64,000 bases of DNA from Fictibacillus nanhaiensis. Lineage in GTDB: Bacteria; Bacillota; Bacilli; Bacillales; Fictibacillaceae. The stretch covers positions 124,001 through 188,000 of the forward strand of contig NZ_JAMBOD010000006.1 of NCBI RefSeq assembly GCF_023715445.1, written 5' to 3'. The notes under the pieces are model-generated. The model saw only the letters and a list, made by a program, of their open reading frames with translations. It was not told the DNA's origin and made no database searches. The position numbers and the translations under genes were made by a program. Below, one piece after another: positions 33,209-41,938 of the stretch. Numbering within the stretch: position 1 is the stretch's first letter; each line of letters starts with the position of its first letter.

Positions 33209-33697
33209 ATGCTCGATCAAAAAATAATTAAAGAACTAGAAGCTTATATACAGGACCACTTAATTATTGAATTACAAGACCGTATGTACTCCGATATGAA
33301 GGAAGAGTGTATTTCCGAAAGCCTTCATATTGAACTTGATCATTTTATTAAAAATAATCAAAAACCAACTCTTCAGGAAGTATTGTTTCGTTTCATTGAT
33401 CAAAAAGATGCAAGTGACACAGAGATTTACAAAAGAGCTGGCATTGACCGAAGACATTTTTCAAAAATTAGATCCAGTTCGGATTATCGCCCTAAAAAGA
33501 GTACTGTGATTGCACTTGCGTTAGCACTTGAGCTAGATGAGGAAGAATTCCACCAACTGCTTGAGTCAGGCGGATATTCACTTTCCGATAGCGAAACTGC
33601 TGATTTGGTTATCAAATTCTGTTTAGAAAAAAAGATTTATGATGTTATTCAAGTTAATGAGTACTTGGATTACTTTAGCCAAAAAACATTGGCGTAG
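33209..33697 (+). CDS. Helix-turn-helix protein divergent from the VWA gene
   Basis: A 162-residue protein. Residues about 70-120 resemble a Cro/XRE-type helix-turn-helix: DTEIYKRAGIDRRHFSKIRS followed by PKKSTVIALALALEL, where the second helix would read DNA. The first 60 residues are helical and may dimerise. ATG at 33209 is eight bases after GGAGG. Divergent VWA plus HTH pairs of this type recur in Firmicutes; a shared pathway is likely but its role is unknown. Confidence 0.75.
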   Translation: MLDQKIIKELEAYIQDHLIIELQDRMYSDMKEECISESLHIELDHFIKNNQKPTLQEVLFRFIDQKDASDTEIYKRAGIDRRHFSKIRSSSDYRPKKSTVIALALALELDEEEFHQLLESGGYSLSDSETADLVIKFCLEKKIYDVIQVNEYLDYFSQKTLA

Positions 33698-33756
33698 GAT
33701 AGGACAGTTTTGGGAAATGAAATCCGGATACCCCCTTCGGTATTGTCCTAAGGAAT

Positions 33757-33854
33757 CCCACGAAAAATGGGAATAATCCCACGTTAATTCATTTTTTCCC
33801 ACGTTAGATCCTATTAATCCCACGTTAATTTGAATATAACCACGAGTCGACATC
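33757..33854. repeat. Helically phased array 5: CCCACG units, period 20-21 bp
   Basis: CCCACG(TTA) starts at 33757, 33778, 33798 and 33819, with ACCACG at 33839: steps 21, 20, 21, 20. Filler is A/T-rich. It lies between the convergent HTH and FAD-oxidoreductase genes, left of the latter's terminator. Confidence 0.83.
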
Positions 33855-33896
33855 TCGCGACAAGTTTCGTGATCTTTATACCCCCAACCATAACTT

Positions 33897-33925
33897 AAAA
33901 AGACAACCCTAAAGTTGTCTTTTTA
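33897..33925 (-). terminator. Terminator of the FAD oxidoreductase gene
   Basis: Perfect 11-bp stem AAAAAGACAAC (33897-33907) / GTTGTCTTTTT (33914-33924); works in both directions. Confidence 0.83.
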
Positions 33926-33929
33926 CCTT

Positions 33930-35054
33930 CTATTTGAGATCTTTAAGTGCTCCTGCTACATCATAGCTGCTTATGTTAATTTCGGTTTGTTGATTGAGAG
34001 CAAGCTTTGCAAGTTCCGCACCAAGGTACGGGCCACTAGTCAGTCCTGATGCTCCTAACCCATTAGCGAGAAGGATGTTTTCATAATTTGGCAAAGCACC
34101 GATCACTGGTAAGAATCCAGGTGTAAACGGTCTGAACCCAACTCGGATCTCAAGTATAGTACTGTCTGCTAAACCAGGCGCAACAGCTAAAGATTTGGTT
34201 AAAATCTCATTGACTCCACCTGCCGTGACTCGGTGATCAAATACCGCTTCATCCTCATGTGTTGCACCGACAACTACTCTGCCATCTTCGAATGTGAGGA
34301 TATATTGATTGGTTGGAGGCATCACAACCGGCCAAGAGCTTGTCTCGGTTTGAAGCAATTCTAGATGAACAATTTGAGCCTTTTGCGGTGTTACTGTGAA
34401 GTTAATACCTAGTGGCTCCATTAACTCGTGTGACCATGCTCCTGCGGTAACGACTACTTTGTCAGCAAGCAGCGTTTTACCCTCTAGGATTATTCCAAGG
34501 GCTCTGTTGTTTTCATGAACAATTGCTGCGTTACCGTTTAATAGACTAGCTCCGTTCTTTACAGCTGCACTTACTAAAGCATTTCGCAGTGCCCTTCCAT
34601 TCACACGAGCCCCGCCGCTAACAAAAACAGATCCATATTCTTCTGAAATAGGAGGAAATAATCGTTTTGTTTCAGCAGGTGATAGTATCGTAACTTCACC
34701 AATTTCAGGAGCGTCTTCTCTCCGTTTTATTGCTCTTTCAGCCATCTTTTCCAGCCTTTCGGGGTCTGAATGAAGACTTATCGCACCTACCCGTTTATAT
34801 CCCGTTTCCATTTCACCGTCAGCTTCCAATTGAGCAATCAATTCCGGATAGTAGCGGGCACCGCCTTTTACTAGCTGATACCAGGCTTTGTTCCGGCGCT
34901 GCGAAAGCCAAGGACACACAATTCCAGCTGCAGCATCCGTAGCCTGCCCTTTGTCCCCGCGATCCACCAATGTCACATCAGCACCTGATTTAGCCAGGTA
35001 ATAAGCGGCAGATGCACCAAGGATTCCAGCTCCAATTACAATGATTTTTTGCAT
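33930..35054 (-). CDS. FAD-dependent amino acid oxidoreductase (DadA/YurR-like)
   Basis: A 374-residue DAO-family flavoenzyme that oxidises an amine or D-amino acid. The N-terminal dinucleotide motif is IIVIGAGILGASAAYYL (about 4-20) with the acidic residue at VDRGDKG, and the C-terminal FAD motif is LLANGLGASGLTSGPYLG (about 335-352). The closest B. subtilis relative is YurR. No signal peptide. The start ATG follows AAGGTG with a seven-base gap. Single gene; substrate unknown. Confidence 0.85.
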   Translation of the reverse strand: MQKIIVIGAGILGASAAYYLAKSGADVTLVDRGDKGQATDAAAGIVCPWLSQRRNKAWYQLVKGGARYYPELIAQLEADGEMETGYKRVGAISLHSDPERLEKMAERAIKRREDAPEIGEVTILSPAETKRLFPPISEEYGSVFVSGGARVNGRALRNALVSAAVKNGASLLNGNAAIVHENNRALGIILEGKTLLADKVVVTAGAWSHELMEPLGINFTVTPQKAQIVHLELLQTETSSWPVVMPPTNQYILTFEDGRVVVGATHEDEAVFDHRVTAGGVNEILTKSLAVAPGLADSTILEIRVGFRPFTPGFLPVIGALPNYENILLANGLGASGLTSGPYLGAELAKLALNQQTEINISSYDVAGALKDLK

Positions 35055-35099
35055 AAAAAAACACCTTTTTTCTTGTTTAACTTAAACAATAAATAAAAA

Positions 35100-37715
35100 C
35101 TACACTTCTCTGCTAACATTTAGGATATGTAGAAGTTTTTGCCGGAGTCTCCTTTCTTCTTCACTTCCAGTTGTTTTCATTCTTATTATAGGAATACCGT
35201 ATTTCTCTAAAATTCCATCTTTTAATTTATCTCGCTTTAATTGAGTTGGATTATTTGCATGATATTCATGACCATCCACTTCAACGACTAAAACAGGAGA
35301 TTTATCGAGCTTATTAAAGATGACAAAATCAGTATGAGTTAATATATTTGATGCGTACTTTCGTTCTTCTTCTGTAAGTTTATAATGGTTTTTTATTAGC
35401 ATCCTTAAAGGCTGGTGTAGTATATGATTTAGATTTTTAAATTCCGGCATACTTAATACCTTTTCTATTACTGCATTCATTAGGTTTTCTGATTTATATG
35501 CAGAAACATTCCTACTACTCACCATAATATCTAACAATTTTTCGGAATAACTGCTATAAAGCAAGTCAAACACCGAATAAATTTGGCTTTCAATTATTTC
35601 AAAGTTATTATATTTGATATATTTTATTAAATCACCAATATGTGTACCTTCCCATTTATCGCTACCTTCTGATACAACAATTACTAATTTTTCTACTGCA
35701 CGGGAAACCGCAACATTAATAAGGTTTGGATTATCTACAAAATCATTAATTTTTATTTCGTTTGCAACTGTAGTTAAAATAATAATATCTCTCTCTTGAC
35801 CTTGATATTTATGAACCGTGTCAGAATCTATATTGTTACCTTTTATAACCTTCTTTAACTCATCTGCTTGTAAACGAAATGGTGAAATAATTCCAACTGA
35901 TTTTTTTTCATTATTTAGTTTTTGTTCAGGAATAATTTCATTAAAGACAACATCAATTTGTCGTTGATTTACTTTGCCTCTAGCGTGATTTCCTTTTACG
36001 GTTTTGTAAATGGTTAGTGGTTTCAGAGTTTGTTCTGCATTTGTTAATATAATAAGTTCGTTATTATAAAACTTTTGATTGCAAAATCCTATAATTTTAG
36101 GATGGCACCGATAATGTTCTTTTAAGAGAGTTTTAGGGATATTTTTAAACAAACTTAGCATAGAAGATAATAAACTATGATCCGCATAATTAAATGCGCT
36201 ATCTAACTCAAAAGAATCAAATATTCTTCTTGTAGTATTTGCAACTTCATTTGAGATTACATTAGGAAGTTGTTTAACATCACCAACAATTACGGCATTT
36301 TTAGCGCTTGATAAAGCCAAAGCACCCGTAACTAAATCAACTTGTGAAGACTCATCAATTATTACATAATCAAACAAGTAGTTATTGACTGCACAATTAC
36401 GCAATGAATGAGTCGTACTTAAAATCACAGGATATTCTTTAATAAAAGATTTAAATTCTTTATTTTTCCAAAGAGCTTCATCAGTAAAAATCTTCCTTCT
36501 ATTCAAATAATTACATTTTTCGGCTAACTTAGCTTTAAATAACTCCATAGATTTACTACTGAATTCTTTTATTTCTCTTTCAAAGTTGTAGTTATTGAGC
36601 TTTTCAGATAGTATATCAATTTGGATTTGCATCTCATTAATTTTTGTAATGTAATAAGTTCTTTGCAAAAGTGAAACGACAACCTCCGGTGAAAAGTTAT
36701 AAATTTTAAAGTTATATATGCCATATGCCAAAAGGTTGTATAACTTATTTCTTAATGGGATTTTTCCTTTAACTGCAATTCGCTTATAATTTAGCAATAT
36801 TTTTAAAATCTTGTCGGAACTAATTCGAGAAAAAGAATTTAAATTAAATGACTTATAATTAGATTCGGTATAGTATTTATTAAAATATTCAAATTCAGTT
36901 TGCAAGTTAGATATTTTATGCTTTAATACAGCTTGTTCATTTTGATAACCAAGCATTTCATTTAGTTTCTGCTGAGACTCTATTAACTGTTTCTTAATCG
37001 TTTGCTGATCTGTTTTTGCTAGAACCCAATTATTCATATTTGGAAATATTTCATTTTGCTCAGCAAAGAATTTAGACTGATTTTCTTTATTACCTAGATA
37101 AGCTGCAATAAAATCAACATTATATTTTTGCAGTTTTTCAAAAACATTTGCAGTTGCAGAATTATTATTTGATACAACTGCTACTGTTTTATCATTAATA
37201 ACTGCATTGGCAATTATATTTAGTATAGTTTGAGTTTTCCCAGTACCTGGAGGGCCTTCAATAATACTGATTTGTTTAGCCAATGCGTTTTCAGTCGCTA
37301 GTTTTTGACTTAAGTTAAAGCCAAAGGGAAATATAGGATGTGTTAGTTTATCCCCTTTGTTTGTAGATTTTTTCTCCAAATAAACAGATAAAACACTTCT
37401 TGGGCTGATTGTAGTTAATTTGCTGTACTGCTTACTTAAAAAGCTAATTTTTCCTTTTAAATCTTCATCAACACTTACCACATTTGCAAGTGTTTTTAAA
37501 TACTCAAAACATAGATTTGCATCTTTATTGGTTAATCTAGAATCCTCAATAATTATTTCAGATTTCGAATAAATTTTACTAAATCCAGACTTAAAGACAA
37601 GCTTTATATAAAACTCAAAATCCAATATTTTTATAATTCCTGATAATGGTTGATTATTTTCAAACACAATATTAGTTTTTGAATCTATTACTTTTGAAAT
37701 TTTATACCTTACCAC
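35100..37715 (-). CDS. UPF1-like SF1 helicase with C-terminal nuclease domain, N-terminus cut at a junction
   Basis: An 871-residue superfamily 1 helicase (AAA_11/AAA_12) with motif I IEGPPGTGKTQT (about 152-163), motif II DESSQ, GDVKQLP, and motifs V-VI in VHKYQGQERDIIIL and VAVSRA. The last 110 residues form a PD-(D/E)XK-type nuclease (DFVIFNK, VVEVDGHEYHA, IPIIRMKT) of the Vsr/DUF2726 kind. Proteins of this build are often in defence islands, but no partner gene is here. Its A/T content is well above that of neighbouring genes, suggesting transfer. The only usable start is GTG at 37715, yet the same frame stays open upstream and still reads like helicase protein (WQVRYSGSDKIYKYNYENV), so the true start seems lost. 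Confidence 0.82.
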   Translation of the reverse strand: MVRYKISKVIDSKTNIVFENNQPLSGIIKILDFEFYIKLVFKSGFSKIYSKSEIIIEDSRLTNKDANLCFEYLKTLANVVSVDEDLKGKISFLSKQYSKLTTISPRSVLSVYLEKKSTNKGDKLTHPIFPFGFNLSQKLATENALAKQISIIEGPPGTGKTQTILNIIANAVINDKTVAVVSNNNSATANVFEKLQKYNVDFIAAYLGNKENQSKFFAEQNEIFPNMNNWVLAKTDQQTIKKQLIESQQKLNEMLGYQNEQAVLKHKISNLQTEFEYFNKYYTESNYKSFNLNSFSRISSDKILKILLNYKRIAVKGKIPLRNKLYNLLAYGIYNFKIYNFSPEVVVSLLQRTYYITKINEMQIQIDILSEKLNNYNFEREIKEFSSKSMELFKAKLAEKCNYLNRRKIFTDEALWKNKEFKSFIKEYPVILSTTHSLRNCAVNNYLFDYVIIDESSQVDLVTGALALSSAKNAVIVGDVKQLPNVISNEVANTTRRIFDSFELDSAFNYADHSLLSSMLSLFKNIPKTLLKEHYRCHPKIIGFCNQKFYNNELIILTNAEQTLKPLTIYKTVKGNHARGKVNQRQIDVVFNEIIPEQKLNNEKKSVGIISPFRLQADELKKVIKGNNIDSDTVHKYQGQERDIIILTTVANEIKINDFVDNPNLINVAVSRAVEKLVIVVSEGSDKWEGTHIGDLIKYIKYNNFEIIESQIYSVFDLLYSSYSEKLLDIMVSSRNVSAYKSENLMNAVIEKVLSMPEFKNLNHILHQPLRMLIKNHYKLTEEERKYASNILTHTDFVIFNKLDKSPVLVVEVDGHEYHANNPTQLKRDKLKDGILEKYGIPIIRMKTTGSEEERRLRQKLLHILNVSREV

Positions 37716-37933
37716 ATTTTCATAATTATATTTATAAATCTTATCACTACCGGAATATCTAACTTGCCATTTCCCAAAATCATACTTACAAAAAACATTT
37801 TACAAGCCGTTTCCATAACATTGCCAGCTTCTCTTCCATCTTCTCCAATGACATAAATCGAGTCAGCGACACATTTATCGCCTTCTTCCCAGTACTTACA
37901 ATTCTCTACATTGCATAATACTTCAGTAGCCAT
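37709..37933 (-). CDS. DUF1540 protein with foreign C-terminal tail
   Basis: A 74-residue product. Residues 1-46 are a normal DUF1540 zinc-type domain: CNVENCKYW, KCVADSIYV and the final ETACK, with the Cys spacing typical of the family (spore-forming Firmicutes, function unknown). DUF1540 proteins normally stop soon after the last Cys. Here the frame runs on for 26 hydrophobic residues, which are an out-of-frame reading of helicase coding DNA. So the gene 3' end was replaced at about 37803. ATG is preceded by AAGGAGG-type sequence in the leader. Confidence 0.75.
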   Translation of the reverse strand: MATEVLCNVENCKYWEEGDKCVADSIYVIGEDGREAGNVMETACKMFFVSMILGNGKLDIPVVIRFINIIMKMW

Positions 37934-38021
37934 TTAGAGTCACCTCCTTAAAGGTTTTGTAGTTTATTACCCTTTTTAGAGATAACGAAACTATTACCTA
38001 AATGGCAAGTGCTGTCCTATC

Positions 38022-38729
38022 TTAATATCCACCAACCGCTACATTCTGATTTTGCAAAATAAAACGATCGTTTTTCCACCCTAAAGTATTCAAAACATAT
38101 CCTAGAGCATCCGCATTATATCTGCCGGCGATCTTTTGATAGGCTAATAGTTCATAGACTTTATTAGAGTCAAAATCAACCGGATATAACCCGCTTAATG
38201 GGTTAACGAAGCCCTCAATGGGACTTTTTAACTTTCCGTTAGCATTATAAATTTCACTCAAGTACTCTGGATCTCTCAAAGAAATATCTATTAAATACGT
38301 TAGATGATTAATCTTACTGATCACTTTCACTTTATAGTTGTCTTGGTAACTAACGTCATATTGGAATTGCTCGTTATACACATTGATATCGAATAACAGC
38401 TGCGGGTTATTATTCACAAAAGAATAAACATAGTCATATGTGAATGCACCGCTACCACCAGAGTCAATACGTATTAAAATATCATCCACGCCGTTACCTG
38501 TGAAATCTCCTAAAAATAACGTGGGGTTGTAACCAGCATTTTCACTTAATTGTACATTTCTTGTTCTCCCTGTTCTTCCGTCCTGAACGACAAGCGTAAT
38601 ATTTTGAATAAAAGGACTTTCAGGTGTTTTTGTTCCGGTTAAATACACATTGTCAGAAACCTTATCCCCCGTAACATCTCCTCTGGCAACAGAAACAATA
38701 CTTGGATTCACTCTTGAATAGTTATACAT
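38022..38729 (-). CDS. FG-GAP/VCBS-repeat-like protein
   Basis: A 235-residue protein with two FG-GAP/VCBS-like calcium-loop repeats near the N-terminus: ARGDVTGDKVSDNVYL (about 15-30) and LGDFTGNGVDDILIRID (about 73-89). The remainder is beta-rich. There is no signal peptide. Similar VCBS-like proteins occur in Bacillus genomes and may be spore or surface associated, which is inference. ATG follows AAGGAG with a gap of about eight bases. It lies upstream of the DUF1540 gene on the same strand. Confidence 0.65.
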   Translation of the reverse strand: MYNYSRVNPSIVSVARGDVTGDKVSDNVYLTGTKTPESPFIQNITLVVQDGRTGRTRNVQLSENAGYNPTLFLGDFTGNGVDDILIRIDSGGSGAFTYDYVYSFVNNNPQLLFDINVYNEQFQYDVSYQDNYKVKVISKINHLTYLIDISLRDPEYLSEIYNANGKLKSPIEGFVNPLSGLYPVDFDSNKVYELLAYQKIAGRYNADALGYVLNTLGWKNDRFILQNQNVAVGGY

Positions 38730-38844
38730 AAAACTGCTCCTTGCCTAACTGCACTTTATTCATATCCTATGGGCTGTTAAGAGAATTGTTACATCTGTTA
38801 AAAATGCTTAAATTATTTATCAGATACGTTTTTCTTAAAATAAT

Positions 38845-38871
38845 TAAAAAGCCAACACAGAATGTTGACCT
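38845..38871 (-). terminator. Terminator of the gene at 38891
   Basis: Arms GCCAACA (38851-38857) / TGTTGAC (38863-38869), one mismatch, T run on the minus strand. Confidence 0.6.
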
Positions 38872-38890
38872 TGATAACCTAGCATTTTTT

Positions 38891-39343
38891 TTATTGATTT
38901 TGAGATTCATATCCCATTTGTGTTAAAAGCTGTTTAGCTGAAGTTAAAGTTCGTTCTGCTTGTTGCTGCCATCTGATTATGGTTTCAACAAACGGTTTGT
39001 ACTCATCAGGGGTATCGTCTCTCATGATAGGCAGCCATTTCATTACTTCCTGATCTTCTTTTAGTCCATTGTTCACACATGAAACCAAAATTTGAATAAT
39101 CGTCTCATGTGTTTCACCATTTTGCAGACGTATTGCACTTCCCACGGCTGTCACCCGATGATAAGAAGCTGGAACAAGATGATTATGCATTTCAGCATTT
39201 CCTTTTAGGTCTGCTGTAGCTGGGATGACAAATAATTGTGTACTCATGGAACAAACCATTTCTTCAGCGTATAAGCTTTGATTTAAAAGCTGTAAAACGG
39301 CAGTCCAATCTTGTCTAAAAATATAAGGATTCAACACCTTCAC
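38891..39343 (-). CDS. Unknown soluble protein
   Basis: A 150-residue protein I do not recognise. Features: an initial helical stretch, a central STQLFVIPATADLKGNAEMHNHLVPASYHRV with several His, and a helical C-terminus (WQQQAERTLTSAKQLLTQMG). No membrane segment. The start is GTG at 39343 with a poor ribosome binding site; an internal start is possible. It has a terminator of its own. Confidence 0.5.
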   Translation of the reverse strand: MKVLNPYIFRQDWTAVLQLLNQSLYAEEMVCSMSTQLFVIPATADLKGNAEMHNHLVPASYHRVTAVGSAIRLQNGETHETIIQILVSCVNNGLKEDQEVMKWLPIMRDDTPDEYKPFVETIIRWQQQAERTLTSAKQLLTQMGYESQNQ

Positions 39344-39425
39344 CCACTTTTAGAAAATTCCTTATATCCTATGTGGTATAGACGTTTTTGTTTCAATAAT
39401 TATGAACGGATCCCGATTCACACGC

Positions 39426-40499
39426 CTACTCCTCTAAAGGCAGTTTAAATAATTTATCATCACCTTCCCGTGGAGTTCCTCTCCCGTCACGGTTATTCGT
39501 AATCGTATATAATGCATCATCTTCAATCAGTACGTCCCGCATTCTCCCCGCGTTTTCAAAAAAAGGATTAACCGTTTTATCAGTCAAATTAAACACTAGA
39601 ATACTCTCACCACGTAAATTTGCCACATAGATTTTATTCTCTTTAATAGCGATTCCTGATGGAGCCCATGTGACATTCCCTGAATGAAATAAGGGAGAAA
39701 CCATATCGGGTGCTTGTTCATCGCCCTCCATGACCGGCCAGCCGTAGTTTTTTCCAGGTTCTATTAAGTTAATCTCATCATGAGCCTGCAGACCATGCTC
39801 TGAGCTATAGAAATTTCCGGCATCATCCCAAGCTAACCCTTGTGGATTTCGATGGCCATACGAATAAACATAAGAATTGGTAAATGGATTATCGCTTGGT
39901 ACAGTACCATCTAATTCCATACGCAATATTTTGCCTGCTAGACTTTGAATGTTTTGAGCATTTTCTGGATTCCCAGCATCACCAGCAGTTGCAAACAATT
40001 TCCCATCGTATCCAATTTTAATTCGTCCACCGTTATGAATGCTTCCTCCAGGGATCCCTTCTAGGATAGTTCTTCTTTCCGTCCATGTATTGTCTTGAAG
40101 TTTAAGCACGATAATACGGTTATAAACAGCACCATCCTGTCTATAGGTATGGTATGCAATCGCTTCTTGGGAAGTATCAAAGTCAGGAGCAAGAATAAAG
40201 CCTAGCAATCCTCCTTCCCCACTATGCAGGACTTTCTTTGTAACTTCTACATTTTGAACTGTTTTTGAACCGCTATTACCATCCACTTTAATGACATAAC
40301 CTGGCCGTTGGCTCATATAAAAGGTGTTATCCTGCTTGTTGATATTCCAAGGTATTTCTAGATCTGTTGCGATTACCTCCGCTTGTCTGGCAAGCACATC
40401 CACTGCGTCCTTCTCTCTTTTTTCGGATGTGTTTTTATCCTCATTGAAACAACCAGAAAGAAAGAGAACCGAAATTAGCGGAAAGATGAATCTTTTCAA
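39426..40499 (-). CDS. PQQ-dependent sugar dehydrogenase-like lipoprotein
   Basis: A 357-residue protein of the soluble glucose dehydrogenase (GDH-B/YliI) six-bladed propeller family, which oxidises aldose sugars with PQQ. It has a lipoprotein signal with lipobox LSGC (Cys at about 17), so it is anchored outside the membrane. Motifs include LEIPWNINKQD, GEGGLLGF, HNGGRI, YGHRNPQGLAWD and SEHGLQAHDEINLI, which together form the cofactor site. No PQQ synthesis genes are near, as in many Bacilli. TTG at 40499 is preferred (six bases after GAGGTG) over the GTG that overlaps that site. Confidence 0.87.
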   Translation of the reverse strand: MKRFIFPLISVLFLSGCFNEDKNTSEKREKDAVDVLARQAEVIATDLEIPWNINKQDNTFYMSQRPGYVIKVDGNSGSKTVQNVEVTKKVLHSGEGGLLGFILAPDFDTSQEAIAYHTYRQDGAVYNRIIVLKLQDNTWTERRTILEGIPGGSIHNGGRIKIGYDGKLFATAGDAGNPENAQNIQSLAGKILRMELDGTVPSDNPFTNSYVYSYGHRNPQGLAWDDAGNFYSSEHGLQAHDEINLIEPGKNYGWPVMEGDEQAPDMVSPLFHSGNVTWAPSGIAIKENKIYVANLRGESILVFNLTDKTVNPFFENAGRMRDVLIEDDALYTITNNRDGRGTPREGDDKLFKLPLEE

Positions 40500-40635
40500 T
40501 ATAAACACCTCATTTTTTCTATTTTAAGACTAAAAATAGTTTAGCCATAACTTTAATAGAATTAACAAATTTCTAAATTAACAAAACCTTTTTGTAGTTA
40601 ATCATAACATTCAAAATTAATCTGTTCCTAAACAA

Positions 40636-40667
40636 CGACAAAAAGGAGCTCAATTTAATGAACTCCA
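40636..40667 (-). terminator. Terminator of the quinone oxidoreductase gene
   Basis: Stem GGAGCTC (40645-40651) / GAACTCC (40660-40666), one G-T pair, T run on the minus strand. Confidence 0.7.
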
Positions 40668-40694
40668 CCTTATACATCAAAAAACATTTCACGA

Positions 40695-41663
40695 TCACAC
40701 ACTAATGACGACTTTCCCTTGGGCGTGTCCTTCTTCAAAATACCTAAAGGCTTCTGGAACTTCACTCAATTTATAACTTCTATCAATAACAGGCTTTACT
40801 TTTCCCGACTCAAGAAGTTCTTTCATAAAAACCAGATCTTTTTGGTTTTGCCTTTGTAAAAAGCTGCTCATTGTCCTACTCCCAGTCAATGAAATCCAAG
40901 GACCCAGGAGCATAGTCTGAAACATTTGAGCTCCAGAACCTCCGACATGAACAAAAATGCCATTGGGATGTAACGTACGCTTATAAGCAGAAATCGGTTT
41001 TGATCCGTTAACTCCTAGAATCAAATCATAACGCTGTGTTCGTTTAGTAAAATCATCTCTCGTATAATCGATGGCATGGTCTGCGCCAATCACTCGTGCA
41101 TTGTTTACATTTCTCGTACTGCACACAGCCGTTACCTCAGCTCCGAATGATTTGGCAATCTGTACTGCGAAAGTTCCCACACCGCCAGAGGCACCATTAA
41201 TTAAAACCTTTTGACCCGATCGAATCTTGCCTTTATCCCGAATAGCCTGAAGAGCTGTGACTGCAGCCATAGGAACCGCAGCTGCTTCCTCGAAGGATAA
41301 ATTGGCTGGTTTTAGTGCTAGGGCACTTTCGGGAACAGTTACATATTCGGCAAAGCCACCCCAGCCACAAGACGATAAATCTCCGAAGACCTCATCTCCA
41401 GGTTGAAACTGCTTAACATCTTTACCAACTGCTTCAATCCGACCTGCTATGTCACCTCCAGGTATAGGATATTTTGGTTTTGTAAGACCGAAAGCCAAGC
41501 GGGCTAAGAACGGTTCTCCTTTTAAAAGAACTAGATTGCCATAATTTAAGGATGCTGCATGAACCTTCACTAGTACTTGTTTGTCCTTAGGAATCTGTTT
41601 TTCAATTTCGATTAATTGTAAAACATCAGGTGGACCATATTTGTTATTAACGATCGCTTTCAT
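40695..41663 (-). CDS. NADPH:quinone oxidoreductase-type MDR dehydrogenase
   Basis: A 322-residue medium-chain dehydrogenase of the zinc-free quinone oxidoreductase branch. It has the GroES-like N-terminal domain (AASLNYGNLVLLKG, IPGGDIAGRIEAVG, FQPGDEVFGD) and a Rossmann domain with VLINGASGGVGTFAVQIA (about 150-167); the zinc-ligand cysteines of alcohol dehydrogenases are absent. It likely reduces quinones or enones with NADPH. ATG follows AGGAGG. Single gene with its own terminator. Confidence 0.85.
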   Translation of the reverse strand: MKAIVNNKYGPPDVLQLIEIEKQIPKDKQVLVKVHAASLNYGNLVLLKGEPFLARLAFGLTKPKYPIPGGDIAGRIEAVGKDVKQFQPGDEVFGDLSSCGWGGFAEYVTVPESALALKPANLSFEEAAAVPMAAVTALQAIRDKGKIRSGQKVLINGASGGVGTFAVQIAKSFGAEVTAVCSTRNVNNARVIGADHAIDYTRDDFTKRTQRYDLILGVNGSKPISAYKRTLHPNGIFVHVGGSGAQMFQTMLLGPWISLTGSRTMSSFLQRQNQKDLVFMKELLESGKVKPVIDRSYKLSEVPEAFRYFEEGHAQGKVVISV

Positions 41664-41745
41664 CTAATTCCTCCTAATGAATAAAGACAACTAAAGACCC
41701 ATTAATTAAAGATATTCAATTAAAAATATTAAAGACTTAATGCTC

Positions 41746-41888
41746 AAAAATCATTTGGAATCAGGCGTTTTTACGGAATTCATTCCATTATCGCCACTGC
41801 TTTATATCCTGGAGCTTCAATGACAAATGAGCAGCTGGTGTCAAAAAAGTTTTATGACTGGGCATTTAAACAAGCAAAATCTATTTGA
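41746..41888 (+). pseudogene. Possible 3' remnant of an unknown gene before cotA
   Basis: An open frame without a start, preceded by an in-frame TAA and ending at TGA 41886-41888, reads AQKSFGIRRFYGIHSIIATA and then YPGASMTNEQLVSKKFYDWA. It looks like real protein sequence rather than random codons, but no family was recognised and no ribosome binding site exists. Confidence 0.25.
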
Positions 41889-41938
41889 AAAGCATTAATG
41901 ATAGAAGGGGAAACTGTTTAAAAAGGAGATTAAACTAT

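Noticed and set aside
35100-37715. Complete phage defence system
   Set aside because: The helicase-nuclease build resembles defence proteins, but there is no partner gene, its start is lost at a junction, and no mobility genes flank it. Kept as a domain-level call only.
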